This document shows positions 1 to 8,424 of a stretch of DNA of 64,000 bases, one piece after another (position 1 is the stretch's first letter; each line of letters begins with the position of its first letter). The notes under the pieces are model-generated. The model had not been told where the DNA came from and searched no databases. It worked only from the letters and a program-made list of their open reading frames with translations. The stretch spans positions 822,635 through 886,634 of the forward strand of contig CAVTOZ010000005.1 in NCBI GenBank assembly GCA_963736505.1, given 5' to 3'. Source of the DNA: Solirubrobacter sp963736505. Its GTDB lineage: Bacteria; Actinomycetota; Thermoleophilia; Solirubrobacterales; Solirubrobacteraceae. A program made the position numbers and the translations under genes.

Positions 1-2
1 AG

Positions 3-1178
3 GACGGCAACCTCTTCCTGACGAGCCCGGACGGCTCGAAGGGCTACCAGCTCACCAGCGGCGGCGGCTACTCCGAGCCGTCGCAGGCCGACGACGGCAC
101 GATCGGCGCGCTGCGCTACAAGCAGCTCGTCCGGCTCGACCGCGCGGGGCATCCCCTCAACGCCCCGATCGACGCCATGGGCACGTCGCGCGGCCCGATC
201 GGCGGCCCCTACGAGCCGCGCATCTCCCCCGACGGCACGCGCTTCGCCTACTACTTCTACGTCCAGACGTCGTTCGACGACTACGAGAACAACATCCGCT
301 GGATCGACACCGGCTCCTACGGCACGTGGACGTGGGCCGACCACTTCACCAGCCCGGCGTCCGAGAGCGAGTACGCGCGCTCGCTGACGCAGCCTGAGTG
401 GGTGGCCAACGACCGCCTGCTCGGCACGCAGGGCTTCTGGATGAACATGTGGACGTGGCAGCTCGGCACCGGCCACGGCTACACCTCCAACGCGTCGCAG
501 TGGTGGTTCGGGCTGCGCGACCCGCTCGACGAGTGGGGCGTCGAGCCGTACCACCGGTACGACGATCCGGCGCTCTCGCGCGACGGCGCGAGGCTCGCGA
601 TGACCGACGCCGACGGGCTCTACATCGCCGCGACGCACGGGCCCGCGTGGTCGGGCTCGGCGCCGTACCCCGAGCCCGACTACCTCGGCGCCCAGAGCGA
701 CCTGGCGGCCCCGACGATCGCCTGCTCGCGCCCCGGCGCCGGCATCCGCAACCCGACCTGGTCGTCGGACGGCGCCACGGTCGCCTACATGGCCGGCGGC
801 GGCGTGCACGTGATGAGCGCCGACTGCTCGAGCGACCGGCTGCTGGTGCCGGGCGGGAGCGATCCCGCGTTCGGCCGCGCCGACGCGATCGCCCCGCCGG
901 CGCCCGCTCCCGCGCCGAAGCCCGCGCCCGTCACGGTCAGCCGGCTCTCGCTGCACCCGAGCACGTTCACGGCGCGCAAGGGCACGACGGTGCGCTTCAC
1001 GCTCTCCGCCGCCGCCAGGGTCACGCTGGCCGTCCGCCGCACCACGGCCGCGGTGACCGTCGACGGCCGCGCGGGCGCCAACTCCGTGCGCTTCAAGCGG
1101 CGGCTCAAGCCGGGCGCCTACCGCCTGGACGTGCGCGCCGGCACGACCGCGAGCGCGAGGTTCCGCGTGAAGCGCTGA
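3..1178 (+). CDS. secreted TolB-like beta-propeller protein, 5' end outside window
   Basis: The frame is open from base 3 and the gene enters from the left edge, so the N-terminus is missing. The protein has short WD40/TolB-like blades with repeated phrases such as SPDGTRFAYY, SRDGARLAM and SSDGATVAYM. These are followed by a Pro/Ala-rich linker (about base 895-930) and a C-terminal beta-sandwich of the 'FTLSAAARVTLAV ... LKPGAYRLDV' type, which is common on exported proteins of Solirubrobacterales. TolB-like propellers bind peptides or glycans, but no catalytic residue is visible. It is probably extracytoplasmic with an unknown ligand. The gene at 29232 has the same overall design. Confidence 0.75.
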   Translation, partial: DGNLFLTSPDGSKGYQLTSGGGYSEPSQADDGTIGALRYKQLVRLDRAGHPLNAPIDAMGTSRGPIGGPYEPRISPDGTRFAYYFYVQTSFDDYENNIRWIDTGSYGTWTWADHFTSPASESEYARSLTQPEWVANDRLLGTQGFWMNMWTWQLGTGHGYTSNASQWWFGLRDPLDEWGVEPYHRYDDPALSRDGARLAMTDADGLYIAATHGPAWSGSAPYPEPDYLGAQSDLAAPTIACSRPGAGIRNPTWSSDGATVAYMAGGGVHVMSADCSSDRLLVPGGSDPAFGRADAIAPPAPAPAPKPAPVTVSRLSLHPSTFTARKGTTVRFTLSAAARVTLAVRRTTAAVTVDGRAGANSVRFKRRLKPGAYRLDVRAGTTASARFRVKR

Positions 1179-1225
1179 TTTGCCAATCCGCCGGTGTTTC
1201 TGGTGTTATGCCGGGCTAGAGAGAC

Positions 1226-1358
1226 ATAAGGCCGAGTCCCGCCCTCCCCGGAGGACGGGAGCGGGGGAACCAATTGGACCAGCCGGTCCGGGGGCGAATC
1301 GCCGCAACAGCGGCGTAGCGCGCAGGCGCGAGCCCGTCAGCTCACCTCGTAGGCCCAC
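1226..1358 (+). promoter_or_regulatory. cyclic di-AMP riboswitch (ydaO-yuaA type)
   Basis: The 200-nt leader of the wall hydrolase carries the conserved blocks of the ydaO motif in the right order: GCCGAGTCC (1231), GGGGGAACCA (1263), GGGGCGAAT (1291) and the 3' block AGCCCGTCAGCTCACCTCGT at 1331-1350 followed by AGGC. Complementary arms lie around each block. This class senses c-di-AMP and in actinobacteria typically precedes NlpC/P60 and Rpf wall-remodelling genes, normally shutting them down when c-di-AMP is high. The GAGGAGGA ribosome-binding site follows 9 nt after the last block, so sequestration of the start site or early termination are both possible. A covariance-model search would confirm it. 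Confidence 0.93.
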
Positions 1359-1377
1359 TGAGGACGAGGAGGACTTG

Positions 1378-2295
1378 ATGACCGGCACCCGCGATCTCGC
1401 GCGCCCAGAGCTGTGGGAGCGTTCGCTTGCCCGCTCACGCCGCAGGCGCGAGCTGAGGGCGCAGCGCCGCCCCGGCGGGCGGACGGTGTCGGCCGTCGCG
1501 CTCGCGGCGACGCTGGCCAGCCCCGCGGCGGCCGGCGCCACGCTGCTGCGCACCCACAGCCGGGGTCCGGCGGTGACGGCGGCGCAGCGCGCCCTCGGCG
1601 TCGCCGCCGACGGCGAGTTCGGGCCGATGACCCGCAGCGCCGTGCGCGCGTTCCAGCGCGCGCATGGGCTGGAGGTCGACGGGATCATCGGGCCCGTCAC
1701 CGCGGCGGCGCTGGGACTCGGCGGAGGTCAGGCCGCCGACGGCCCAGCGCCGCCGCCTGCGACGACGCGGGCGCTGCAGGCGAAGCTCGGGCTCGCGGCC
1801 GACGGCGTCTACGGGCCGGTCACGCGCGCCTCGGTGCGCGCGTTCCAGCGCGCGCACGGGCTCGAGGTCGACGGCGTCGTCGGGCCGCAGACGCTCGGCG
1901 CGCTGGGGCTCTCCGGGTCCTTCTCGTCCACGCCGGCCGCGCAGGGCGGCTCATCCGCGGTCGCCGCCGCCTCGTCGCAGATCGGCGCCCGCTACGTGTA
2001 CGGCGGCACCGGCAACGGCGGCTTCGACTGCTCCGGCCTGGTGCAGTGGGCGTTCGCCCAGGCGGGCGTCTCGCTGCCGCGCACGAGCTTCTCCCAGTAC
2101 GGCGCCGGCTCGCCGGTCAGCCAGATCCAGGCCGGGGACCTCGTGTTCTTCGACACCGACGGCTCCGGCGCGTCGCACGTCGGCATCGCGACCGGGCCGA
2201 ACAGCGCCATCTCCGCCACGACGCACGGCGTGATGCAGCACGAGATCACGACCGGCTACTGGGGCGCGCACTACCTCGGGGCGCGCCGCGTGTAG
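1378..2295 (+). CDS. NlpC/P60 peptidoglycan hydrolase with two peptidoglycan-binding domains
   Basis: 305 residues. ATG 1378 was chosen because it sits directly behind GAGGAGGA and after the riboswitch; the open frame extends upstream but would overlap the aptamer. An N-terminal Arg-rich stretch and a hydrophobic segment (about 37-53) give a signal peptide. Two PG_binding_1 repeats follow (about 60-114 and 128-178), each with the AFQRAHGLEVDG core. The C-terminal NlpC/P60 domain (about 193-305) has Cys218 in FDCSG and His267 in SHVG as catalytic residues. It likely cleaves D-Glu-mDAP stem-peptide bonds during growth or daughter-cell separation, outside the membrane, under c-di-AMP control. 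Confidence 0.93.
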   Translation: MTGTRDLARPELWERSLARSRRRRELRAQRRPGGRTVSAVALAATLASPAAAGATLLRTHSRGPAVTAAQRALGVAADGEFGPMTRSAVRAFQRAHGLEVDGIIGPVTAAALGLGGGQAADGPAPPPATTRALQAKLGLAADGVYGPVTRASVRAFQRAHGLEVDGVVGPQTLGALGLSGSFSSTPAAQGGSSAVAAASSQIGARYVYGGTGNGGFDCSGLVQWAFAQAGVSLPRTSFSQYGAGSPVSQIQAGDLVFFDTDGSGASHVGIATGPNSAISATTHGVMQHEITTGYWGAHYLGARRV

Positions 2296-2397
2296 ATCGT
2301 CGTCGCAAAGGCTGCGGGCTCCGCGTGGCCGGGAGCGAGCCCAGCACGACCGCGACGGCGAGCATGCATCGGCTGGTCATCAACGACCAGCGTCGCG

Positions 2398-2415
2398 CGG
2401 GCTCTCGCGAGCCCG
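2398..2415. terminator. hairpin between convergent genes
   Basis: Perfect 7-bp stem CGGGCTC/GAGCCCG with a 4-nt loop TCGC, between the ends of the NlpC/P60 gene (2295) and the leftward gene ending at 2421. There is no T-tract, as is usual in this GC range. It may act in both directions. Confidence 0.5.
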
Positions 2416-2420
2416 GACCG

Positions 2421-2645
2421 CTATCGCGTGGGAGCGAGCACCACCTTGCGGATCGGGGCGTACGCGAACGGGTGGTGGAAGACGTCCAGCGGACTCACCC
2501 CCGGCCCGACCTCGATCTCGAAGTTCTCGCCGGTACGCGCGTCGTCGACGACGACGGTGACCCTGTTCTCGCCCGGGTCCCACAGCATGCGGACATCAAG
2601 GCCGTCGTTGGTGCGGTGGTCGAGCTCACGAATGGTGGTTTCCAT
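2421..2645 (-). CDS. small hypothetical protein, 74 aa
   Basis: ATG-started 74-residue acidic protein, without signal peptide or membrane segment. The composition alternates charged and hydrophobic residues (DVRMLWDPGENRVTVVVDD), which reads like a real beta-rich soluble fold rather than a chance frame. It is monocistronic and convergent with the wall hydrolase. I recognise no family. Confidence 0.6.
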   Translation of the reverse strand: METTIRELDHRTNDGLDVRMLWDPGENRVTVVVDDARTGENFEIEVGPGVSPLDVFHHPFAYAPIRKVVLAPTR

Positions 2646-2728
2646 GGATCCCAGAGTGGCAGCCGCGCGATTCTCGCCCCAGGGGGCGGGCTCACCCTTC
2701 AGGGTTGGGGCAGCACTACTCTGGCCCG

Positions 2729-3079
2729 ATGAAAGGCGTACTCGCTCTCGCCGCCGCCGTGGCCGCGCTGCTCGCCGCCGCGCCCGCGCAGGCCGCCACG
2801 GTGACGTGCAAGCCCGGCAAGTACCTCGTCACGGCCGAGGGCGTCACGCACCTGCGCGCGACCGGCCTGCCGGTCAGGACCGGCGGCTACGCGCCACGCT
2901 GCCTGGTGGCCGAGTCCGTCGCCGCCGAGGTGCAGATCCGGCGCCGCGCGTCCAAGGCCACGCCGAAGCGCGTGAACGTCTTCGGCGCCCGCTGGAGCGC
3001 CGGCAAGTGGACGGTCAAGCGCAGCGGCAGGCGCGTCACCGCGACGCAGGGCGCCAAGACCGTCACGTTCGACATCTAG
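2729..3079 (+). CDS. secreted hypothetical protein, 116 aa
   Basis: ATG 2729 gives a clear Sec signal peptide (MKGVLALAAAVAALLAAAPAQA, cut after about residue 23), followed by about 93 residues of a basic, beta-rich domain with two Cys (TCKPGKY and APRCLV) that could form a disulfide. No known domain is recognised. The stop overlaps the last 4 nt of the convergent sigma factor gene. Confidence 0.65.
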   Translation: MKGVLALAAAVAALLAAAPAQAATVTCKPGKYLVTAEGVTHLRATGLPVRTGGYAPRCLVAESVAAEVQIRRRASKATPKRVNVFGARWSAGKWTVKRSGRRVTATQGAKTVTFDI

Positions 3080-4011
3080 AGCGTCGGCGGCAAGCCGAGC
3101 GCCTCGAACAGGTCGGCGTCGAACGTCGTGATCTCGGCGATCAGCCCGTCCTCGACGCGGATCACGTCGAGCTTGAAGGCGCGGAACTCCGTGTCGCCGG
3201 GCGCGCGCAGGTAGGACGCCGCCGTCGGCATCCGGTTCACGTGCGTCTCGACGAGCCGCCACTCGCCCATCCCGTCGTCGCCGAACGCCATCGCCAGCAG
3301 CGGCGCGAGCGAGTCGCGGCCGTCGTAGACGAACGGCTGCGGCGGCATCGTGACGCGGATGTCCTCGCGCATCAGCGCCACGGCGCCCGCGGTGTCGGCG
3401 CGCTGGTGGGTGTCGATGAAGCCCTGCAGGAGCCGCCGCTCGTCCTCGCTGAGCTCGGCCGGCCGCGGCTCGGGAAGCTGGTCGCCGATGCTCGCCCGCG
3501 CGCGCTGGAGCGCGCTGTTGGCCGCCGGGACGCTGATCTCCAGCATCGCCGCAGTCTCGATCGCCGACCAGCCGAGCACGTCGCGCAGGATCAGCGCGGC
3601 GCGCTGGCGCGGCGGCAGCAGCTGGATCAGGGCGATGAACGTCAGCTCGATCGTCTCGCGGGCGACGACGACGGCCTCGGGCTGCTCGGAGGCCGGCGCG
3701 ACCTCGTCGAGCATGTGGTCCGGGTACGGCGTCAGCCACGGGATCTCGGCGAACGAGCCCAGCTCCTGCACGCGCCGCTTGCGCGCCTTGAGCGTGTCGA
3801 GGCAGACGTTGGTCGCGATCCGGTACAGCCACGCGCGCATCAGCACGCCGCCGGAGAAGGTCTCGCGGCTGCGCCAGGCGCGCAGGAACGTCTCCTGCAC
3901 GTGCTCCTCGGCCTCGTCGAAGTTGCCGAGCATGCGGTAGCAGTGGACCTGCAGCTCGCGCCGGTGGCGCTCGGTCAGCTGGGTGAATTCGGTGTCGAGC
4001 ACAGCGGTCAT
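3076..4011 (-). CDS. ECF sigma factor with C-terminal SnoaL-like domain (SigG/SigJ type)
   Basis: 311 residues. Sigma region 2 covers about 12-85 (CYRMLGNFDEAEEHVQETFLRAWRS, with the DE pair used for promoter melting and core binding). Region 4 covers about 115-172 (LPPRQRAALILRDVLGWS and the helix-turn-helix SVPAANSALQRAR). A SnoaL/NTF2-like domain of about 120 residues follows (DTHQRADTAGAVALMREDI to the end). In this ECF group the SnoaL domain replaces a classical anti-sigma factor and modulates activity directly. No anti-sigma gene is adjacent, which fits. Confidence 0.9.
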   Translation of the reverse strand: MTAVLDTEFTQLTERHRRELQVHCYRMLGNFDEAEEHVQETFLRAWRSRETFSGGVLMRAWLYRIATNVCLDTLKARKRRVQELGSFAEIPWLTPYPDHMLDEVAPASEQPEAVVVARETIELTFIALIQLLPPRQRAALILRDVLGWSAIETAAMLEISVPAANSALQRARASIGDQLPEPRPAELSEDERRLLQGFIDTHQRADTAGAVALMREDIRVTMPPQPFVYDGRDSLAPLLAMAFGDDGMGEWRLVETHVNRMPTAASYLRAPGDTEFRAFKLDVIRVEDGLIAEITTFDADLFEALGLPPTL

Positions 4012-4088
4012 GACAGTTGTAACGACATGCGCTGATCGAACTCATCGGTCGCCGGGTATGCCGGTGGTGTCCAGAGGGAGGTCCCGCC

Positions 4089-6203
4089 GTGCTGTTCCGT
4101 CGTCTGCTGCTGCCCGTGGCGCTGCTGCTCGCCGCGGGCGTGTTCGTCGCCCCCGCGCTCGCCGCCGCGCCGGGAGCCCGCGCCACGTGGGCGCCCGCCG
4201 ACAAGCACGGGTTCGGGACCTCGCGCCAGCTCGCGAGCACCGTCTGGTTCACGCTGCGCCAGGCCTCGCTGAGCGAGATCTACTACCCGGACCTCGACAC
4301 GCCGAGCTTCCGCGGGCTGCAGTTCGCCGTCACCGACGGGCGCTCGTTCCTCGATCGCGAGACCGTCGACGACGACCCGGCCCACATCGAGCCGGTCCCG
4401 CCCGGCGTGCGCGCGCACGTCGAGCCGGTGCCCGGTTCGTTGACGTTCCGGCAGGTGACCGAGACGTCGCTCTGGCGGCTGACGAAGACGTGGATCACCG
4501 ATCCCGGCCGCGCGACGGTGCTGGCCGACGTGCGCTTCGAGTCGCGCACGCACCGGCCGCTGCAGCTGTACGTGCTCGCCGACCCGGCCGCGAGCGACAC
4601 GGGCAACGACGACCAAGGCCGCGGGATGGTCGCGTGGGACGCGTCGTCGGCGAGCGCGGTCGCGGCGGACCCGCCGCTGCGCGACGCGTCGGCCGGCTAC
4701 CGCGGGACCGAGAGCGACCCGTGGATCGACCTGCAGGACCACCGGCTCTCGCACTCGGTCGCCGACCAGCCGGGCAACGTCGTGCAGGGCGCGCTGACGG
4801 CGCTGGACGGCCGCGGCCGGCAGCGGATGACGCTCGCGATCGGCTTCGGCGCGCAGCCGGCCGCGGCGGTCGCGACCGCGTCCGCCTCCCTGCGCACGGG
4901 CTTCGCGCGCGCCGCGCGCGACTACGCGGGCGCCTGGTCGTCGTATCTCGGGACCTTGAAGCGCCCGCCCGCCAGCGCCGGCCGCGACCAGCGGCTCTAC
5001 CAGCAGTCGCTGATGGTGCTCGCCGCGTCGGAGGACAAGCTCAACCGCGGCGCGACGATCGCCGCGCCGAACATGCCGTGGGTCTGGGGCACGCTCACGC
5101 TCGAGAACCCCGCGGACGGGCACTCCGGCCCGTACCACCTCGTCTGGCCGCGCGACTTCTACCACGTGGTCACGGCGCAGTCGGCGGCCGGCGACGGCGC
5201 CGCGGCGACGCGCCAGCTCGACTACCTGTGGCGGATCCAGAAGCCCGACGGGTCGTGGTGGCAGAACACCGAGCCCGACGGGGACCCGCACTGGACCGGC
5301 ACGCAGATGGACGAGGTCTCGCTCCCCGTCGTGCTCGCCTGGTGGCTCGGGCGCACCGGCGCCGCCGACTGGGCGCACATCAAGCGCGCGGCCGACTTCA
5401 TCATCGCCAACGGCCCGCGCACGCAGCAGGAGCGCTGGGAGAACCAGGACGGCTACTCGCCCAACACGATCGCGACCGAGATCGCGGGGCTCGTGTGCGC
5501 GGCGGCGGTCGCGCGCGCCAACGGCGACGGCGGGAGCTCGGCCGCCTATCTCGCCAAGGCCGACGAGTGGCAGAAGGGCGTCGAGGGGATGACCGCCACC
5601 TCCAACGGCCCGTACTCGCCGAAGCCGTACTACCTGCGCATCACCAAGGACGCGAACCCGAACGCCGGCACCACCTACTCGCTCGGCGACAACATGGACC
5701 GGCCGGTCGACCAGCGCGAGATCGTCGACAACTCGTTCCTCGGGCTCGTCCTGTTCGGGGCGAAGAAGTTCGACGACCCGGTCGTGCTCAACTCGCTCGC
5801 CGTCGGCGACAGGTCGCTGCGCGCGGACACGCCGAACGGCCCGGTCTGGCACCGCTTCACGTTCGACGGCTACGGCGAGACGGACGCCGGCGGCGACTGG
5901 GATCTGTTCCCCACCGCCGCGCGCCAGACGCACGGCCGCGCGTGGCCGCTGCTGACCGGCGAGCGAGGCGAGTACGAGCTGCTCGCCGGCCGCCGCGCCG
6001 ACGCCTACCTGGAGACGATGGCGCGGACCGCCAACGACGGCCTGATGCTGCCCGAGCAGGTGTTCGAGACCACCGGCGAAGGCACGCGCTCAGGCACGCC
6101 GCTGGCGTGGACGCACGCGCAGTTCGTCCGGCTCGCCTGGTCGATCCAGGCGGGCACGCCGATCGAGCGCCCGTCGATCGTCGCGGACAGGTACGCCCGC
6201 TAG
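4089..6203 (+). CDS. secreted GH15 glucoamylase/glucodextranase-like enzyme
   Basis: 704 residues. GTG 4089 follows an AGAGGGAG ribosome-binding site. Signal peptide about 1-25. The N-terminal supersandwich domain of bacterial GH15 enzymes (ADKHGFGTSRQL, WFTLRQASLSEIYYPDLDTP) covers about 30-270, then the (alpha/alpha)6 barrel. Candidate catalytic glutamates are Glu409 in TQMDEVSLP (acid) and Glu656 in LPEQVFE (base), and the usual WTHAQFVRL segment closes the barrel. It should release glucose from the non-reducing ends of alpha-glucans outside the cell. Length is normal for the N-domain plus barrel form. It stands alone, without a sugar ABC transporter next to it. Confidence 0.9.
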   Translation: MLFRRLLLPVALLLAAGVFVAPALAAAPGARATWAPADKHGFGTSRQLASTVWFTLRQASLSEIYYPDLDTPSFRGLQFAVTDGRSFLDRETVDDDPAHIEPVPPGVRAHVEPVPGSLTFRQVTETSLWRLTKTWITDPGRATVLADVRFESRTHRPLQLYVLADPAASDTGNDDQGRGMVAWDASSASAVAADPPLRDASAGYRGTESDPWIDLQDHRLSHSVADQPGNVVQGALTALDGRGRQRMTLAIGFGAQPAAAVATASASLRTGFARAARDYAGAWSSYLGTLKRPPASAGRDQRLYQQSLMVLAASEDKLNRGATIAAPNMPWVWGTLTLENPADGHSGPYHLVWPRDFYHVVTAQSAAGDGAAATRQLDYLWRIQKPDGSWWQNTEPDGDPHWTGTQMDEVSLPVVLAWWLGRTGAADWAHIKRAADFIIANGPRTQQERWENQDGYSPNTIATEIAGLVCAAAVARANGDGGSSAAYLAKADEWQKGVEGMTATSNGPYSPKPYYLRITKDANPNAGTTYSLGDNMDRPVDQREIVDNSFLGLVLFGAKKFDDPVVLNSLAVGDRSLRADTPNGPVWHRFTFDGYGETDAGGDWDLFPTAARQTHGRAWPLLTGERGEYELLAGRRADAYLETMARTANDGLMLPEQVFETTGEGTRSGTPLAWTHAQFVRLAWSIQAGTPIERPSIVADRYAR

Positions 6204-6319
6204 CACCGCCACGCGACGGTCTCCAGGCCGATCGATGATTCGATGTCGAGAACCGCCGGCCGGCTCCGCTCACCAGGTGAAGGGCCTCGAGAGGCGCGGC
6301 CCACCACCAGGAGACGACG

Positions 6320-6730
6320 ATGCCCAAGTACCTGCTGCTCAAGCACTACACAGGCGGCCCGGAGCCGCACCATCCCTTCCCCCCGATGGACCAGTGGGCC
6401 CCCGAGGACGTCGAGGCGCACTTCGCCTTCCTCAGGCACGTCAACGAGCTGCTCGAGGAGCGCGGCGAGCTCGTCGGGGTGCAGGCGCTCACGCCGGCGC
6501 AGACGTGGGTGCGCTACGGCGGCCCGGACGCCGCGCCGGTGACCACCGACGGCCCGCTGCCCGAGACCAGCGACCTGGTCGCGGGCTGGTACATGATCGA
6601 CGTCGAGTCCCGCGAGCGCGCGCTCGAGGTCGCGGCCTACATCTCGTCCGAGCCGGGCCCGGGCGGCGGGCCGCTGTACGAGTGGATCGACGTCCGGGAG
6701 ATCATGTCGCACGCGCGGTCGGAGGACTGA
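6320..6730 (+). CDS. YCII/DGPF-domain protein
   Basis: 136 residues, ATG start behind AGGAGACG. A compact ferredoxin-like YCII fold with the DGPL motif in VTTDGPLPETSDLVAGWYMIDV, the variant called DGPF. Such proteins are the standard genetic partners of ECF42 sigma factors, and exactly such a factor starts 5 bp downstream. A biochemical activity is not established for the group. The pair is probably one transcript. Confidence 0.88.
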   Translation: MPKYLLLKHYTGGPEPHHPFPPMDQWAPEDVEAHFAFLRHVNELLEERGELVGVQALTPAQTWVRYGGPDAAPVTTDGPLPETSDLVAGWYMIDVESRERALEVAAYISSEPGPGGGPLYEWIDVREIMSHARSED

Positions 6731-6735
6731 CCGGC

Positions 6736-7932
6736 GTGATCGACGCGCCGATGCAACCGGTGGACGAGGACGCGCTGCGGGCGCTCGTCCCGCGGGTGCT
6801 CGCGGGCCTGGTCCGGCGGGGCGAGGACTTCGACGCCGCCGAGGACGCGCTCCAGGAGGCGCTGCTGGAGGCGCTCCGGGTCTGGCCCGAGCACCCGCCG
6901 CGCGACCCGCGCGCGTGGCTGGCGACCGTCGCGACGCGGCGGCTCGTCGACGCCCGCCGCAGCGAGGCCGCCCGTCAGCGCCGCGAGGAGGCGACGCACG
7001 CCGAGCCGCGGCCCGCCGTCACCGAGGAGGGCGACGACACGCTCTTCCTGCTCTTCTGCTGCTGTCACCCCGACCTCGCGCCCGCCTCCCAGGTGGCGCT
7101 GACCCTGCGCGCCGTCGGCGGCCTCACCACGCGCGAGATCGCCGACGCCTTCTACGTCCCCGAGGCGACGATGGCGCAGCGGATCAGCCGCGCCAAGGGC
7201 ACAGTGCGGGGAAGCCGCCTGGACCAGCCCGGCGACCTCGCCGTCGTGCTGCGCGTGCTCTACCTCGTCTACACGACCGGCCACGCCGGTCGGGTCGACC
7301 TGGCCGGCGAGGCGATCCGGCTCGCCCGCCAGCTCACCCTCGCCACCGAGGAGCCGGAGGCGCGCGGGCTGCTCGCGCTGATGCTGCTCAACCACGCCCG
7401 GATGCCGGCGCGGCTCGATCGCGAGGGCCGGATCGTCACCCTCGACCGGCAGGACCGCGGCCTGTGGGACACGCGCGCGATCGCCGAGGGCGTGCGCGTC
7501 CTGCAGTCGGTGCTGGGGGCTTCGCGCCCCGGGCGCTACCAGATCGAGGCCGCCATCGCCGCCCTGCACGACGACGCGGCGAGCGCCGAGGAGACCGACT
7601 GGCCGCAGATCCTCGCCTGGTACGACGACCTCGTCGCCCTCACCGAGGACCCGGTGCGCCAGGACCCGGCCGCGGTGCTCGGGCGCGCGGTCGCGGTCGG
7701 CCATGTCCTCGGTCCCGCCGCGGGGCTGCGCGAGACCGACCGGCTGCGCGACGTGCTGGGCGAGCGGCACAAGTGGCACGCCGTCCGCGCCCACCTGCGC
7801 GAGCTGGGCGGCGACCTGCCAGCCGCCGCCACGGACTACGCCGAGGCCGCCCGCCGGGCCACGAACGTCGCCGAGCGCGACCACCTGGTCCGCCAGGCCG
7901 CCCGCGCGCGGGCCGCCGCGCTATCCGGCTGA
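6736..7932 (+). CDS. ECF42-type RNA polymerase sigma factor with TPR-like C-terminal extension
   Basis: 398 residues from GTG 6736 (GGAGGA 9 nt upstream; ATG 6751 is the alternative). Region 2 is at about 10-70 (DAAEDALQEALLEALRVW, with ATRRLVDARR), region 4 at about 95-160 (LFCCCHPDLAP and LTTREIADAFYVPEATMAQRISRAK). A helical extension of about 220 residues follows (VDLAGEAIRLARQL, LNHARMPAR, GRYQIEAAIAALH). ECF42 factors lack anti-sigma partners; the long C-terminal domain is needed for activity in studied members and the DGPF gene is the usual neighbour. It overlaps the convergent SRPBCC gene by 12 nt. Confidence 0.92.
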   Translation: MIDAPMQPVDEDALRALVPRVLAGLVRRGEDFDAAEDALQEALLEALRVWPEHPPRDPRAWLATVATRRLVDARRSEAARQRREEATHAEPRPAVTEEGDDTLFLLFCCCHPDLAPASQVALTLRAVGGLTTREIADAFYVPEATMAQRISRAKGTVRGSRLDQPGDLAVVLRVLYLVYTTGHAGRVDLAGEAIRLARQLTLATEEPEARGLLALMLLNHARMPARLDREGRIVTLDRQDRGLWDTRAIAEGVRVLQSVLGASRPGRYQIEAAIAALHDDAASAEETDWPQILAWYDDLVALTEDPVRQDPAAVLGRAVAVGHVLGPAAGLRETDRLRDVLGERHKWHAVRAHLRELGGDLPAAATDYAEAARRATNVAERDHLVRQAARARAAALSG

Positions 7933-8397
7933 CGCGCCCGCGCCCTGCGGGCGACGCTGCGCCGCGAGCGTCGCAGCCAGCCGCGTCATCGCCTTCTCGT
8001 TGCCGCGCCGGATCATCGCCCGCATGAGCGGGACGAGCGGCTTCTCGAGCGCCGGCACCTGCTCGAACGCGAACGTGAACTCGACGTGCGTCCCGCCGTC
8101 CGGGAGGTCGCTCAGCTCGTAGGTCCCGGTCGCGATCCGGCGGCCCTTGTTGGCGATGTTGCGCTCGCGGATCAGGCGGTTCTCCTCCGCCTCGATCACC
8201 TCGATGTCGGCGTGGTCCTTCAGCGCGCCGAACTTGGTCGTCACGCGCGCCTTGGAGCCGACGCCGGTGGCCGGGCCGGAGCATCTCCAGTCGGTGAGCA
8301 TGTGGTCGGTGAACTGCTCGTGGTTGGCCATCACGTCGAGGAACGCGTACACGTCGGCGCGGGGCTGGGGGACGTCTATTTTCACGGTGACACTCAT
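7921..8397 (-). CDS. SRPBCC (polyketide cyclase/START-like) family protein
   Basis: 158 residues from ATG 8397 (an ATG 12 nt further out would lie inside the operator). Helix-grip fold: VTVKIDVPQPRADVYAFLDVMANHEQFT at the N-terminus, the strand KARVTTKFGALKDHADIEVIEAEENRL, and a long C-terminal helix. These proteins bind hydrophobic ligands. No catalytic residue is evident. It is divergent from a TetR gene whose operator overlaps this start, so it is a probable target of that regulator. Confidence 0.8.
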   Translation of the reverse strand: MSVTVKIDVPQPRADVYAFLDVMANHEQFTDHMLTDWRCSGPATGVGSKARVTTKFGALKDHADIEVIEAEENRLIRERNIANKGRRIATGTYELSDLPDGGTHVEFTFAFEQVPALEKPLVPLMRAMIRRGNEKAMTRLAATLAAQRRPQGAGASAG

Positions 8398-8399
8398 CG

Positions 8400-8415
8400 T
8401 GTACCACATGGTACA
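8400..8415. promoter_or_regulatory. palindromic operator between SRPBCC and tetR
   Basis: TGTACCACATGGTACA has perfect 7-bp arms TGTACCA/TGGTACA around CA, in the 27-bp gap between two divergent start codons. Position and symmetry suggest it is the binding site of the adjacent TetR protein, controlling both genes. Confidence 0.65.
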
Positions 8416-8424
8416 GTCTTGTCA

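Noticed and set aside
1180..1377. N-terminal extension of the NlpC/P60 protein
   Set aside because: The frame is open, but these bases form the c-di-AMP aptamer and a strong ribosome-binding site precedes ATG 1378.
2428..4035. Long rightward open frame of 535 codons opposite the sigma factor
   Set aside because: Arg/Ala-rich antisense shadow of the sigma factor, typical of high-GC DNA, with no domain. Many similar long shadows (for example opposite icd, 9811-11748) were dropped.
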